From Leptolyngbya sp. Cla-17 (lineage in GTDB: Bacteria > Cyanobacteriota > Cyanobacteriia > Leptolyngbyales > Leptolyngbyaceae), in NCBI RefSeq assembly GCF_016807185.1, contig NZ_JAEVYN010000002.1, forward strand, positions 2,641,367 to 2,705,366: a stretch of DNA of 64,000 nucleotides, in the 5' to 3' direction. Within the stretch, counting starts at the first letter, position 1. Every line of letters begins with the position of its first letter. The position numbers and the translations under genes were made by a program. Positions 35,477-44,374 of this stretch are shown here, one piece after another. The notes beneath the pieces are model-generated. The model did no database searches. It had not been told where the DNA came from and was given only the letters and a program-made list of their open reading frames with translations.

Positions 35477-36979
35477 ATGAATTCCTCACTCCCCCAGTTT
35501 TTTGCCCGTAGTAGTCAATTCCTTCAAACAACCCTCTTTAAAGTTGGAGATGAAGCCATCTCATTGCTTTGGCTTCTCAAGCTGACATTAGCATTCCTGA
35601 CGGTGGTGGGATTTTCAATGCTTTTCAAGCGACTGCTCAACGACCGCTTGCTGCTGCGACTGGGTATGAGCCAGGGACACCGAGAAGCGATCGCCACGCT
35701 TCTAAGCTACGGTGCTGGTACGCTGGGCTTCATCCTAGTTCTGCAAGTGAATGGACTCAATCTCGCACCCTTAGTGGTGACCTTGGGTGGTTTGGGCATT
35801 GGCGTTGGATTTGGGCTGCAAGAAATCACCAAAAACCTGATCAGCGGGTTGACCTTGCTAATCGAAGGCAAACTCCAGGTCGGCGACTATGTTGAGTTCG
35901 ACAGCTTATCTGGCTACATCAAAGAAATTTCGCTGCGCTCCACCGTCATCCGCACCTTTGATGGCGGCGATGTAGTGGTTCCCAATAGCAACTTGACGAG
36001 TAATCGCGTGTTGAATTGGAGCTACAAAAGTCTCACAGGTAAACTGCACTTATCCATTAACGTGGCTTACGACAGTGACCCCATCTTAGTCACCGAAACC
36101 TTGTTGGATTCGGCTTATATGGAAGCGGCTGTGCTGCACGACCCACCGCCAAAGGTTATTTTCAAAGGCTTTGGCGACAGTGCTCTGGAGTTTGAACTGT
36201 GGGTATGGGTGGCTCAAATTGACGAGGGTATTTCGGTGCGAAGTTCCCTCAATTTCATTCTTGAACATAACCTGCGCCAGGTGGGACTCAAAATGCCGTT
36301 CCCTCAACGAGATTTATGGCTACGGAACGCCGACATCCTTAAACTGAATCCCCCTCAACCTCAAGAGCCTGAAGCGTCAACCGCTGCTCCCAATGCAACC
36401 AGCCAGCCCAGTTTGCCGCCTCACTCAGATCTCCCCAGGCGATCGCGGCAGTCCATTTCCATTCGAGATGCTTTGCGACAATTTCCTCACTTCAACCTTT
36501 GCTCTGACCTTCATCTGCGGGAGCTAATTGAAACGGGCTATCGCAAGTTTTTTGCCGCATCAGACGTGGTGTTTACCGAGAACGACTTGGGCAGCCACTT
36601 TTATTTGGTGCTGTCCGGTTCTGTAGAGACCGTAGTGACTCGACTCAATCAATCGGTCAAGGTTTATCACCCTGGAGATGTCTTTGGCGAGGTGGCGATC
36701 ATGCTGAATCTGCCTTACACCGCCACTGCTCATGTCTTGGAAGACACTAGCTTGTTTGTGATTCACAAGCATAGCTTTGAACGCTTGCTGCGCCTGCACC
36801 CCGCCTTAGCAGAAACATTCACTCAAGAAATGACGAAAGAAAAAGAACTCTATCAAGGCATTCGACAACAGTTGCAAGACCTCGGTTTGTTGGGCATGAC
36901 TGAGCACAAGCATCGCTTTACGGATTGGGTGCAAGAAAGGCTAAAAGGTATTTTTGCCGCTGGAGCGCCGATTGCATAA
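35477..36979 (+). CDS. MscS-type mechanosensitive channel with cyclic-nucleotide-binding domain
   Basis: About 500 aa from MNSSLPQFFARSS (35477). Membrane segments LLWLLKLTLAFLTVVGFSML and LLSYGAGTLGFILVLQV, then pore helix TM3 APLVVTLGGLGIGVGFGLQE, beta domain LQVGDYVEFDSLSGYIKEI, and VVPNSNLTSNRVLNWS. A linker (about 300-345) leads to a C-terminal cNMP-binding-like domain: FYLVLSGSVETVV, VKVYHPGDVFGEVAIMLNLP and YTATAHVLEDTSL. Such fusions couple osmotic gating to a small-molecule signal. Encoded against the general direction of the array and without a clear attC of its own. Confidence 0.92.
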   Translation: MNSSLPQFFARSSQFLQTTLFKVGDEAISLLWLLKLTLAFLTVVGFSMLFKRLLNDRLLLRLGMSQGHREAIATLLSYGAGTLGFILVLQVNGLNLAPLVVTLGGLGIGVGFGLQEITKNLISGLTLLIEGKLQVGDYVEFDSLSGYIKEISLRSTVIRTFDGGDVVVPNSNLTSNRVLNWSYKSLTGKLHLSINVAYDSDPILVTETLLDSAYMEAAVLHDPPPKVIFKGFGDSALEFELWVWVAQIDEGISVRSSLNFILEHNLRQVGLKMPFPQRDLWLRNADILKLNPPQPQEPEASTAAPNATSQPSLPPHSDLPRRSRQSISIRDALRQFPHFNLCSDLHLRELIETGYRKFFAASDVVFTENDLGSHFYLVLSGSVETVVTRLNQSVKVYHPGDVFGEVAIMLNLPYTATAHVLEDTSLFVIHKHSFERLLRLHPALAETFTQEMTKEKELYQGIRQQLQDLGLLGMTEHKHRFTDWVQERLKGIFAAGAPIA

Positions 36980-37338
36980 CAGCGCGATCGTCTAAGCCTG
37001 CTCATAAAACACCCCATCGCGGATGTGTTCAAGGGCAACCGCTGCCTGCCGCAAAGAGACCGTAAAACTCCTTCAGGTTGTCCCTTTTCGGACGTTGCTG
37101 AATAACGCAATGAATCATTAGGGCATTGAAACATCCTGAAAGTTGCAATGGCGAAGTAATAGCCGAATCGAGTGTCCCAGCATTCTCACGGATTTTGAGT
37201 AGCACTGACAAGCAACACAGATATAATTTTATATGCTCGCATCATGCCGTTCTTACAGATAAGATTAGAGCCGCATTCATGACATTGCATCAGACTTAGC
37301 CTCAATTCATAGCCCTATTATGCAACGCCCCAAAATTT
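36980..37338. other. Intergenic stretch, no supported gene
   Basis: A minus-strand reading gives SLRQAAVALEHIRDGVFYEQ after a frame break with VIQQRPKRDNLKEFYGLF. It is protein-like but not recognised and lacks a clean start, so it may be a decayed small gene. Confidence 0.4.
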
Positions 37339-37614
37339 ATGTCCTGTCAACATCTCAATGAACTGACACTAGAAAATCTAATTCCAAAAGCCAACTACCC
37401 CGTATTTCAGTGTGAGGAATGTATGCGAATCAATGCTCGTTGGGTGCATCTTCGCATTTGCCAGACCTGCGGTAAGATGTTGTGCTGCGACTCGTCTGAA
37501 CATCAGCATTCTCGCCGTCACCATGAAGAAAGCGGACATGCAGTGATCAGTTCAGCAGAGTTAAGAGAGCAATGGCTGTGGTGTTTTGTGGATGAGCAAT
37601 TGAAGAACTATTGA
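37339..37614 (+). CDS. UBP-type zinc-finger protein
   Basis: Protein of 91 aa. Zinc ligands in the ZnF-UBP order: CQHL near the N-terminus, CEECMR, CQTCGKMLCCDSSEHQHSRRH and HHEESGHAV. The fold binds free C-terminal glycines of ubiquitin in eukaryotes; bacterial single-domain versions have no established function. Plus strand, like the MscS gene, no attC between them. Confidence 0.85.
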   Translation: MSCQHLNELTLENLIPKANYPVFQCEECMRINARWVHLRICQTCGKMLCCDSSEHQHSRRHHEESGHAVISSAELREQWLWCFVDEQLKNY

Positions 37615-37693
37615 AGTGGCACTTAACCTAATCACTTTGCTTCATCAATAAGCGATCGCGAGTTGATGCGTAAATTTTTCTGTTGGAGCATGG

Positions 37694-38275
37694 CTAACCA
37701 TGTGATGGTGAAGCTGTATCTAAGGCAATCAAAGCGCCTACTCCATTGCTTGCTTTAATCAGCCTATTGAGTAGTGCCCCAAGTGCTTGTGCCGTCGCGC
37801 GGTCTGTAAATTCGCCCTGATCATTCAGCTTGGCAGAAACAGCGGGGATCAGCAGGGTTGCCCCCTCCACAATCGTCGCCATCATGACCGCAAGCGTCTG
37901 AATGAGTGCGGCATGAGCATGAGCGCCACCATCAGGCGATGGGGAAGCACTAATAATAGCCGTGGGTTTATTGATGAATTCTCCCGAAGACACAATCCAA
38001 TCGAGCGCATTTTTCAAAACTCCGGGTATGCCGTACGCATATTCGGGTGTGCAAACGATGACACCATCGGATTCTTTGAGGAGAGAGCGCCACTCTTTGA
38101 CCGATGCAGGCACAGTCTCGTTGTCAAGGTCGGGATTAAAGTGGGGCAGTTCACCTAGTGTTTCATAAACTGAGATGCTAATATCAGGCGGTGCTAAAGT
38201 AGCTGCTGCCCGCAAAATGGCTGTGTTTGAAGAACGCTCACGTAAGCTGCCGGAGATCGCCAAGATTTTTAACAT
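37694..38275 (-). CDS. NADPH-dependent FMN reductase
   Basis: Protein of 193 aa, flavodoxin-like: ILAISGSLRERSSNTAIL (phosphate loop), GVIVCTPEYAYGIPGVLKNALDW cut here to its core CTPEYAYGIPGVLKNALDW, and SASPSPDGGAHAH. Family members (ArsH/Ssu-type azo- or chromate reductases) supply reduced FMN or reduce quinones. Back to the minus strand of the array. Confidence 0.92.
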   Translation of the reverse strand: MLKILAISGSLRERSSNTAILRAAATLAPPDISISVYETLGELPHFNPDLDNETVPASVKEWRSLLKESDGVIVCTPEYAYGIPGVLKNALDWIVSSGEFINKPTAIISASPSPDGGAHAHAALIQTLAVMMATIVEGATLLIPAVSAKLNDQGEFTDRATAQALGALLNRLIKASNGVGALIALDTASPSHG

Positions 38276-38544
38276 GGGTTGAAACTCGATTTACGATCAG
38301 CAGTAGAGCCATTCTAAGATGACCTTAAGCGTCTAGCAGGAGGTTTATGCATGGCACATCTAATCAAACCGCCTGGTGATGAAGGAGTGATTCGTTCAAA
38401 ATCCCCTGCTGCTCCCTGTCGGCAAAACGCCAGAGTGTGAGTACTGATCGCCACGATTCTTGGCTCCAGCATGGCTGTCAAAAATCAGACTAATCTCAAG
38501 TATGGACGGCTTCGGGCTGGCAACGGCAAACCGCTATCCAATTT

Positions 38545-39572
38545 TACAGCGATTTTCAGGTAATCAGCCCTTTTTGGTATAATGTGAGTTGAAAAACTAC
38601 CCGGTCTGTAAAATGCCCGTCGCTTACTCTACTGACTTACGGACTCGTGTCATTGATGCTTGGACGGCTAAAGAAGGAACTCAAGCTCAACTGGCCGAAC
38701 GATTCAAAGTGAGTGAAAGTTTTGTCAAACGGGTGCTGCGTCGGTACCGCAGCAGTGGACAAAAAGAAGCCAAGCCGAGGGGAGCAACCCTTGCTCCCAC
38801 GATAGATGGAGAACTATTGAAGCTAGTGCAAGGGTGGGTTGAGCGCAAACCTGACATCCATCTAGACGAATTGTGTAAGCAATTAGAAGCGCATCAAGGA
38901 ATTAAAGTGAGTCAGCCTACGATGTGTCGAGCATTGCAACGCTTGAAGCTGCCCCGTAAAAAAAACACTGTACGCAAGTGAGCAAGATTCTCCTAGAGTG
39001 CGGGAGCAGCGAGATGAGTACCGTCGCACTCTAAAGCAGGTGGATGTGCGAAACTTGGTGTTCATCGACGAAGCCGGCATTCATCTGGGCATGGTGCGCT
39101 TGTTTGCACGAGCTTTGCGAGGACAACGAGCAGTCGATGCAGTGCCTCGCAATCAGGGAACGAACGTTTCTGTGATTGGGGCACTGAGTATAGATGGGTT
39201 GATTGCGTCAATGACATTGAAGGGGAGTGTGGATACGCCAGCATTTTTGAGTTACATCCACGATGTGTTAATTCCCCAACTATGGACAGGAGCAATTGTG
39301 GTCATGGATAACCTGAAAGTGCATCATGCCCACTCGGTCCGCACTGCCATTGAAGCAGTTGGAGCACAGGTGGTCTTCTTACCTCCTTACTCACCAGACT
39401 TATCTCCCATTGAGCTGGGTTGGTCGAAACTCAAGCAATTTCTACGTTCCAAAGCAGCTTGTACTGACCAAGCCCTTGACCAAGCTATGACGGAGGCGGT
39501 CCACTACGTCACCGAAAATGACGCGCTCGGTTGGTTTAATCACTGCGGTCTATTCACTTGAAAATCGCTATA
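38545..39572 (+). mobile_element. IS630-family element (type F)
   Basis: Inverted repeats TACAGCGATTTTCAGG at 38545 and TATAGCGATTTTCAAG on the minus strand from 39572. TA at each end. It inserted into an IS4-type transposase remnant. Confidence 0.88.
38613..39561 (+). CDS. IS630-family transposase, probable programmed frameshift
   Basis: OrfA from MPVAYSTDLRTRVIDAW (38613) with helix-turn-helix QAQLAERFKVSESFVKRVL. OrfB to 39561 with FIDEAGIHLGMVRLFA, VVMDNLKVHHAHS and PPYSPDLSPIELGW. The run of eight A residues near 38960 (CGTAAAAAAAACAC) allows the shift. Intact. Confidence 0.9.
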
Positions 39573-39800
39573 AGTTGGGTCTCTTCCAAGTTGTAGCCCC
39601 CGGACTTAAAATCTCGAAACATGGGTTCGATGGAAAAGCGCTTCGAGTAAACCCCCTAAAGCGTCATCAAGAGTATCGAGGTCGGTGAGCAGATACCAGA
39701 CTTGATTCGCTTTACCCTGATGGTACACCCGCTTCCATCGCGTGACCAAATTGAAGTTGCTGAAAACTTGCACTCATCGGTTCGGTTTTGATACATAGAT
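39573..39800 (-). pseudogene. IS4-family transposase remnant
   Basis: Minus-strand translation: FNLVTRWKRVYHQGKANQVW and YLLTDLDTLDDALGG, then in another frame YSKRFSIEPMFRDFKSGGYN and LEETQ. This is the C-terminal YREK-type signature region of IS4 transposases. Frame-broken and cut by the IS630 at 39572. No IS4 termini found. Confidence 0.7.
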
Positions 39801-39891
39801 TGATTGACAAGTTGTTTTACAGGATTTGAGGGCTGAAACGCCCAGTTGCGATCGCCCTTTTGCTTGTCTCAATTGGGGTCCTTTGATTGAC

Positions 39892-39979
39892 AATTAACGT
39901 TGTCCATCACCCGCGCCCTGCTGCCGTACCGGATGAGAGACCTGCTAATTGGGCATCGGGTGTATGCCGTTGTTATGCC
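39892..39979 (-). other. attC recombination site 7
   Basis: ATTAACG at 39893, GTTATGC at 39972; arms GTCCATCACCCGCG and CATCGGGTGTATGC pair. Follows the hypothetical gene at 40011 by about 30 bp. Confidence 0.8.
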
Positions 39980-40010
39980 TCGTGCGGGGAACTGCCAACG
40001 AATGGTTATT

Positions 40011-40403
40011 TTAACCCTCCCAGAAATCATTCAACTGCCGCCACCATTTTGCCGATTCAGGCTTCAAGTATAGAGAGAACTCTTCAGGGTTAACGCCGGA
40101 ATTTCCTGCGACATTCTGTATTCCTTCAAGCATCCCGATTGTAGCTGCCTCTCTAACATAAGCATCGCCCTCAAGATGAAGCCTCTCAATAACCTCAAAC
40201 ACCGCCGGAAAAACCTCCGTCTGCTTGGCTTTATGCATCTCGACAAGGTGGTGCGCGAACTTTCCTAATTCGGGGTAGAGCAAATCATCATCTTCATAGA
40301 AAGCACGCTGCTCCTTCAGCTTTTCATTGAAGGAAGGGCAGGCTTCCAAGAAGAGGGGCATAACTTGCTCTTTCGTTATCATCGCATCACTCAACAGAGG
40401 CAT
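40011..40403 (-). CDS. DUF7674-like hypothetical cassette protein
   Basis: About 130 aa if it starts at MPLLSDAMITKEQVMP (40403), whose ATG lies within the GTTATGC core of the upstream attC; MITKEQV (40382) is the alternative. A longer open frame through the attC is unlikely to be real. Helical, acidic: LGKFAHHLVEMHKAKQTEVF, VFEVIERLHLEGDAYVREAA and IGMLEGIQNVAGN. Resembles a family of small integron and immunity-like proteins; the family name is given with caution. Confidence 0.7.
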   Translation of the reverse strand: MPLLSDAMITKEQVMPLFLEACPSFNEKLKEQRAFYEDDDLLYPELGKFAHHLVEMHKAKQTEVFPAVFEVIERLHLEGDAYVREAATIGMLEGIQNVAGNSGVNPEEFSLYLKPESAKWWRQLNDFWEG

Positions 40404-40486
40404 AACGTTCCGACTGAAGCGGACTGCTGGGAGATCTTGGTGCATTGCAAAGGTTACTTGCAGCCGCTCAGTCGGGTTGTTAGGCT
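40400..40486 (-). other. attC recombination site 8
   Basis: GCATAAC at 40400, GTTAGGC at 40479; arms CGACTGAAGCGGACTGC and GCAGCCGCTCAGTCGG pair well. The TAA of the DUF1993 gene lies in the GTTAGGC box. Confidence 0.85.
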
Positions 40487-40998
40487 TCATTCCTTTTTAT
40501 TGATGGCACCAAGTGCATCATGTAATCTCGTTTTCCAATTGGTACACCAGCCATGCGAAGAATATCGTAAGCCGTGACCATATGGAAGTAGAAGTTTGGA
40601 ATTAGAAATTCATTTAAATAGGCATTACCAGACAACTCGAGGTAGAGGCCCTGCCCCAATTCAATGCGCGTCACCTCAGCTAGCTTTACATCTTCAGCGT
40701 TAACACCCCGAAGAAGATCCCTAGTGTTTGCTATGTGCCCGTTTGCCTGTGCGAGAGATGTGACATCTGGATTTAGATTATTCGCAGGTTTACCATCACA
40801 CCAGAGCGCAAAGTTGCGTGGTTGATTGCAGGTGAAAGCAATCTGTGTGCCGAACGGAAGCATATCAGCCGCAATGCGCTTTTGAAGGAACGACTCATCA
40901 TCACAAAAATGAGATTGAGCTGACTTCAAGAGATGTTCAAGAGTCGCTAAGCGGCTTTGGAAGAGGGTTTGGATTAAATTTATAGCCTGACTTTGCAT
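40480..40998 (-). CDS. DUF1993 family protein
   Basis: About 172 aa from MQSQAINLIQTLFQSRLATL (40998). Family signs: LPFGTQIAFTCNQPRNF, RIELGQGLYLELSGNAYLNE and FLIPNFYFHMVTAYDILR. A DinB-like helical bundle of unknown function, often seen in integron cassettes. The stop codon is embedded in attC 8. Confidence 0.88.
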   Translation of the reverse strand: MQSQAINLIQTLFQSRLATLEHLLKSAQSHFCDDESFLQKRIAADMLPFGTQIAFTCNQPRNFALWCDGKPANNLNPDVTSLAQANGHIANTRDLLRGVNAEDVKLAEVTRIELGQGLYLELSGNAYLNEFLIPNFYFHMVTAYDILRMAGVPIGKRDYMMHLVPSIKRNEA

Positions 40999-41054
40999 TT
41001 TGCGATCCCTCAAGACCTACTCTATGAATCCTAGCTGTATCTAGAACGAATTTC

Positions 41055-41141
41055 AGCCTAACGAGCAAGATAAGCGGCTGTCAAAGTCTTTGCCACCCTA
41101 CCAAGGATGCCCAATAGTCCGCTTCATCAACTTGTTAGCTG
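41055..41141 (-). other. attC recombination site 9
   Basis: GCCTAAC at 41056, GTTAGCT at 41134; arms GATAAGCGGCTG and TAGTCCGCTTCATC pair. Downstream of a small membrane protein gene's neighbour boundary. Confidence 0.8.
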
Positions 41142-41224
41142 GCTAGCACCACTGATTGCCCCAACTCCTTTGGAATAGCTCAAACTCAATATTTTCCCCC
41201 TCTTGCTCCTCCTAATCCTTAAAC

Positions 41225-41503
41225 CTAATAAAGACCAGAGGACTCTAGCGACCGGATTAGAGCGTTGATGAATCTTGTGCCCAACAAGCTCGATAGTAAC
41301 CCACATGATACAACCAACAATGATGCAGCCCCGATGGTAAGCAAGTTCAATTCTACAGACGACAACAAGAAAGGGATAATTACCATGAAAAGACCAAGTG
41401 CAGATCCGCCAAGAAATCGGTAGACAAAGTTAGCGGCAGAGTGCTGTTTAAGATCAGTATCTTCAGAAGCCATATAAGGATTTTCTAACTCTTTAGTGAA
41501 CAT
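41225..41503 (-). CDS. Small two-segment membrane protein, hypothetical
   Basis: 92 aa. Hydrophobic segments FLGGSALGLFMVIIPFLL and LTIGAASLLVVSCGLLSSLL follow a charged N-terminus (MASEDTDLKQHSAANFVYR, whose Met is an alternative start). No known family. Lone gene between attC-like sites, consistent with a cassette. Confidence 0.65.
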   Translation of the reverse strand: MFTKELENPYMASEDTDLKQHSAANFVYRFLGGSALGLFMVIIPFLLSSVELNLLTIGAASLLVVSCGLLSSLLGTRFINALIRSLESSGLY

Positions 41504-41526
41504 GATATCTACACTTTAACGTGGGG

Positions 41527-41605
41527 GCTTAACAGCATAGTTCTCTGATTGCAGACAACTTTCAGCACAAGTGGTGTCCATCAATTCAGTGCAGCACCGT
41601 TAGGT
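41527..41605 (-). other. Possible attC site (weak)
   Basis: GCTTAAC at 41527 and GTTAGGT near 41599 have the right spacing, but internal arm pairing is poor. Listed with low confidence. Confidence 0.35.
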
Positions 41606-41727
41606 TAGCTACATCTCACTGCCAATCCTTCTAACTACTTCACCTCTTAACCAGTTGATCGCCTCCTAAGCGTTTTCAGGGGTCACCAATACCTCGAAGA
41701 ACAAGTGCAAGAGCTTTGTGAGAAGCC

Positions 41728-41816
41728 AGCTAACGTTCCGCCTCACCCGCCGCTAGTACCCTCTCGAATTTAACGAAAAGACTCCAAACTGTCGGGTGCA
41801 GGCGGATTGTTAGCTG
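41728..41816 (-). other. attC recombination site 10
   Basis: AGCTAACG at 41728, GTTAGCT at 41809; arms CCGCCTCACCCGCCG and GTCGGGTGCAGGCGG pair strongly. Preceded by ACAAGTGCAAGAGCTTTG, a block repeated at two other attC sites. 4 bp from the HAD gene stop. Confidence 0.88.
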
Positions 41817-41820
41817 ACCG

Positions 41821-42492
41821 TCAACAGCTATTGAACTGTTTTAGGATTGAAGGAATCTCATTCAGTTCATTGATGATCGCATCCGCTTCTTTCGCCTCGA
41901 TCCACGATGAATTACGCTTCCAAATCGTCTTCATCATTGCACCTTTTGCTCCGGCGATATCAGCTTCAGGGTGATCGCCAACAAATACACTGTCGAAGGC
42001 TGCTACGCCCAATCGATCCAGCGCACGTTGAAAAATCTCCACTTGTGGTTTCCTGACTTGTTCAACTTCAGAAATGAGAATGGCATCAAAGTAGTCTCGA
42101 ATCCCTAATCCATTAATTGCACGAGCTTGAAACTGCCCTCGACCATTTGTGATGATGCCGAGCAAATAGCCTTGCTGTTTCAATTCATTCAGCATCTCGA
42201 TGAGGAACTGAAATGGTACACAGTGGAACTGAAATCGCATTTCATAATCTTCAAGCAGTAACTGCCAACTTATTGCCTCAATAGAAAACTCTGTCACCAG
42301 AGCTTGATAAACCTTGTCTTTCCAAACATGACCGTGACAATCTAGCTCGATAAATCGTGTAATGTAATCAATTTTAGAAATGTGACTTAAATGCTCAGTC
42401 AGCCGATCGTATTGCACTGAAACAAATTGCTCAATTGAAGCATCGCGATCGAGCAATGTGCCATCTAAATCGAAGATAACTGACTTCAGCAT
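41821..42492 (-). CDS. HAD-family phosphatase
   Basis: About 223 aa from MLKSVIFDLDGTLLDRD (42492). Motif I DLDGT, motif II GIITNGRGQFQ, motif III Lys in QVRKPQVEIFQRAL, motif IV VFVGDHPEADIAGAKGA. Cap domain between motifs I and II. Substrate unknown. Cassette gene between attC 10 and attC 11. Confidence 0.92.
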   Translation of the reverse strand: MLKSVIFDLDGTLLDRDASIEQFVSVQYDRLTEHLSHISKIDYITRFIELDCHGHVWKDKVYQALVTEFSIEAISWQLLLEDYEMRFQFHCVPFQFLIEMLNELKQQGYLLGIITNGRGQFQARAINGLGIRDYFDAILISEVEQVRKPQVEIFQRALDRLGVAAFDSVFVGDHPEADIAGAKGAMMKTIWKRNSSWIEAKEADAIINELNEIPSILKQFNSC

Positions 42493-42546
42493 TTCCTGAA
42501 TGACTACTGATAATTTTGAAACTGCCCCACCCAACAAAACGAAGCC

Positions 42547-42631
42547 AGCTAACGACCAAGCTCACCCGCCGCTGAAGTGAAGCGAGGCACGAGCGCAACG
42601 GAAGCGGTCGGGTGCAGCGCCTTGTTGTGTT
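42547..42631 (-). other. attC recombination site 11
   Basis: AGCTAACG at 42547, GTTGTGT at 42624; arms GCTCACCCGCCGCTG and GGTCGGGTGCAGCGC pair. Follows the ASCH gene stop by about 70 bp. Confidence 0.78.
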
Positions 42632-42699
42632 GTTGTCATTAGCGTTTTACCGGCTAAACCTCCAGCCTGATAAGCCGAAATTGCTAATCCAAAATTCCG

Positions 42700-43092
42700 T
42701 TAGATAGATTTGATGATGTCAATGAGCTTGAATCGTTCGCAATACAGCAGCATGTTTGGCGCGAAGTTGCCTTGTCGCTCGTAATAGTTGCGGTAACCCG
42801 CTCTCCACGATGCGAGCGTTCTATCGTCCTCGCCGCTATCATAAGCGAACGCTTCGTCGACCTCATCGTAGCGGAGTAGCCGGAGTTCTGTCGTCTCGAT
42901 TACCGCCACAGGAGAGCCATTCCCATCCAACACTACATGCTGTTGCCCTACCTGTGTTTGCTGGCCTTCGTTTTGATGCCATGCTGAACCCGTTTTTACC
43001 CCACTGACAACCAGCTGTGCCAATTTATCTGCCAACTGCGGCGTATCACCAAAAGAAAATTTGTTAAGTGTTGACCACCATTGCTCGCTCAT
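42700..43092 (-). CDS. ASCH-domain protein
   Basis: About 130 aa from MSEQWWSTLNKFSFGDTPQL (43092). ASCH signs: LVVSGVKTGSAWHQNEG, VVLDGNGSPVAVIETTELRL and YDEVDEAFAYDSGEDDRTLA. The fold resembles PUA and is thought to bind RNA or modified nucleotides; E. coli YqfB of this superfamily is an amidohydrolase. Single-gene cassette. Confidence 0.9.
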   Translation of the reverse strand: MSEQWWSTLNKFSFGDTPQLADKLAQLVVSGVKTGSAWHQNEGQQTQVGQQHVVLDGNGSPVAVIETTELRLLRYDEVDEAFAYDSGEDDRTLASWRAGYRNYYERQGNFAPNMLLYCERFKLIDIIKSI

Positions 43093-43145
43093 AAATGTCA
43101 TTGTAACCAGTTTGTCCGACCGCTTCTATCCGGTGGGGCGCAACA

Positions 43146-43232
43146 ATACAACGGTGAAGTGCAGCGGCGGCATGCAACTTCAAAATCCACATCGACTGTT
43201 TTCGCCCGTCCGCTGCCACGCAGTGTTATGTG
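43146..43232 (-). other. attC recombination site 12
   Basis: ATACAACG at 43146, GTTATGT at 43225; arms GTGCAGCGGCGG and CCGTCCGCTGCCAC pair. The stop of the APH-like gene (43226) lies within the right box. Confidence 0.8.
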
Positions 43233-44164
43233 GTTCCCAGATTTGGCAGATTGGACAAGTATTCAACGCAGACAGAGATGTTTTCACGAGCTTCATCTTC
43301 ATCCTCCTGCGCGCGCTCTGGTGTCCAGTCGCTTACCGGCCACGTCATGATTTCCAGGCACCGCATTGCTGTAAATACATCGAGATTGGCAGAGATCATA
43401 GGCTCGGTCTCTGGAAGGATAGAGAAGTATCCACGGATAAGATCTCCGCAACGCCGTTCCGCGACATCAGGCTCATCCAGAGCGGTCTCTGCCACAGCTA
43501 CGCCGAGATCCCAGAACAGCACGCCTTGCCCGCACTCGGCGAAATCGATGAGGCTCCCAACACCTTCGTGTACGAGGACATTGTCGCGGTGTGCATCGGA
43601 ATGAATGATGCCGGTCCAGACTCCATCTTCGAGGTATCGGTTATAGACCGGCGCGACTGACTCAAGGCTACGGAGCACGACTGCTTTCTCACGTTTGGAA
43701 AAGAGCCTGAGCAAAGCCGGATCTGTGTAGTGAATGGAAATGCGTTCCACATCCCACGCTCGACCCGATTTGAGAATCTTACCCCGCGTAATCTTGTGCA
43801 ACCGTGCGATCGTTGCTCCGAATGCGAAAAAGTCTTCCTCACTCTCGAAGTCTGGATGGTCGCCGCAGACGTAGCTCAATTCTATGGCGAGGCCTGTACC
43901 GTCAATTACGTGCCGACGGAGCGGTTGAGGCGCTGGTGAATCGTTGGACTCAGAAAGAAGAGTCAGCGCGTCCCAAGCAGCGGCAAGATCATCAAGCCGA
44001 CGTTGGTCGCCCACCGTGAGCTTCAACACGGTTCTGTCACCGTCCGGCGTAAGCAAAAGGCACGTTGCCGAATAGGCATCGGCTGATAGGATTCTTGACG
44101 ACTTGCCGGGGGCAAGATCGCGAACGATGCTACTCCATCGCTGGGGATGTTCTAGTCTGCCCAA
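43226..44164 (-). CDS. Aminoglycoside phosphotransferase-family kinase
   Basis: 312 aa. Catalytic loop GIIHSDAHRDNVLVHEG (Asp-x-His-x2-Asn) about 190-205, metal site SLIDFAECGQGVLFWD, N-lobe Lys in TVLKLTVGDQRR. APH/choline-kinase fold. The substrate could be an antibiotic, a sugar or an amino alcohol; sequence alone does not tell. Its TAA is inside attC 12, the classic cassette layout. Confidence 0.9.
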   Translation of the reverse strand: MGRLEHPQRWSSIVRDLAPGKSSRILSADAYSATCLLLTPDGDRTVLKLTVGDQRRLDDLAAAWDALTLLSESNDSPAPQPLRRHVIDGTGLAIELSYVCGDHPDFESEEDFFAFGATIARLHKITRGKILKSGRAWDVERISIHYTDPALLRLFSKREKAVVLRSLESVAPVYNRYLEDGVWTGIIHSDAHRDNVLVHEGVGSLIDFAECGQGVLFWDLGVAVAETALDEPDVAERRCGDLIRGYFSILPETEPMISANLDVFTAMRCLEIMTWPVSDWTPERAQEDEDEARENISVCVEYLSNLPNLGTT

Positions 44165-44274
44165 GCTATCTGCTTTGGATATAAGCCTTAGAAAACGCTA
44201 TTGTGGCACATCAATTGCCAGCAGTCAAAGCTGTGCCGTACTGTAATAACGACCATCTGCAACACCCGAAATCC

Positions 44275-44360
44275 ACATAACGGCAAAGCTCACCGGACGC
44301 AGGCAACCTTTGCCTCTCACCAATAACCTTGATACGTTCCGGTGCAGCGAAGTGTTGGGC
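44275..44360 (-). other. attC recombination site 13
   Basis: ACATAACG at 44275, GTTGGGC at 44354; arms CTCACCGGACGC and CGTTCCGGTGCAG pair. 15 bp after the next kinase gene. Confidence 0.8.
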
Positions 44361-44374
44361 TGCTGTTGAAATCA

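Noticed and set aside
36980..37110. Possible additional attC
   Set aside because: CATAAC and GCTGAATAACG occur but lack paired arms and correct spacing.
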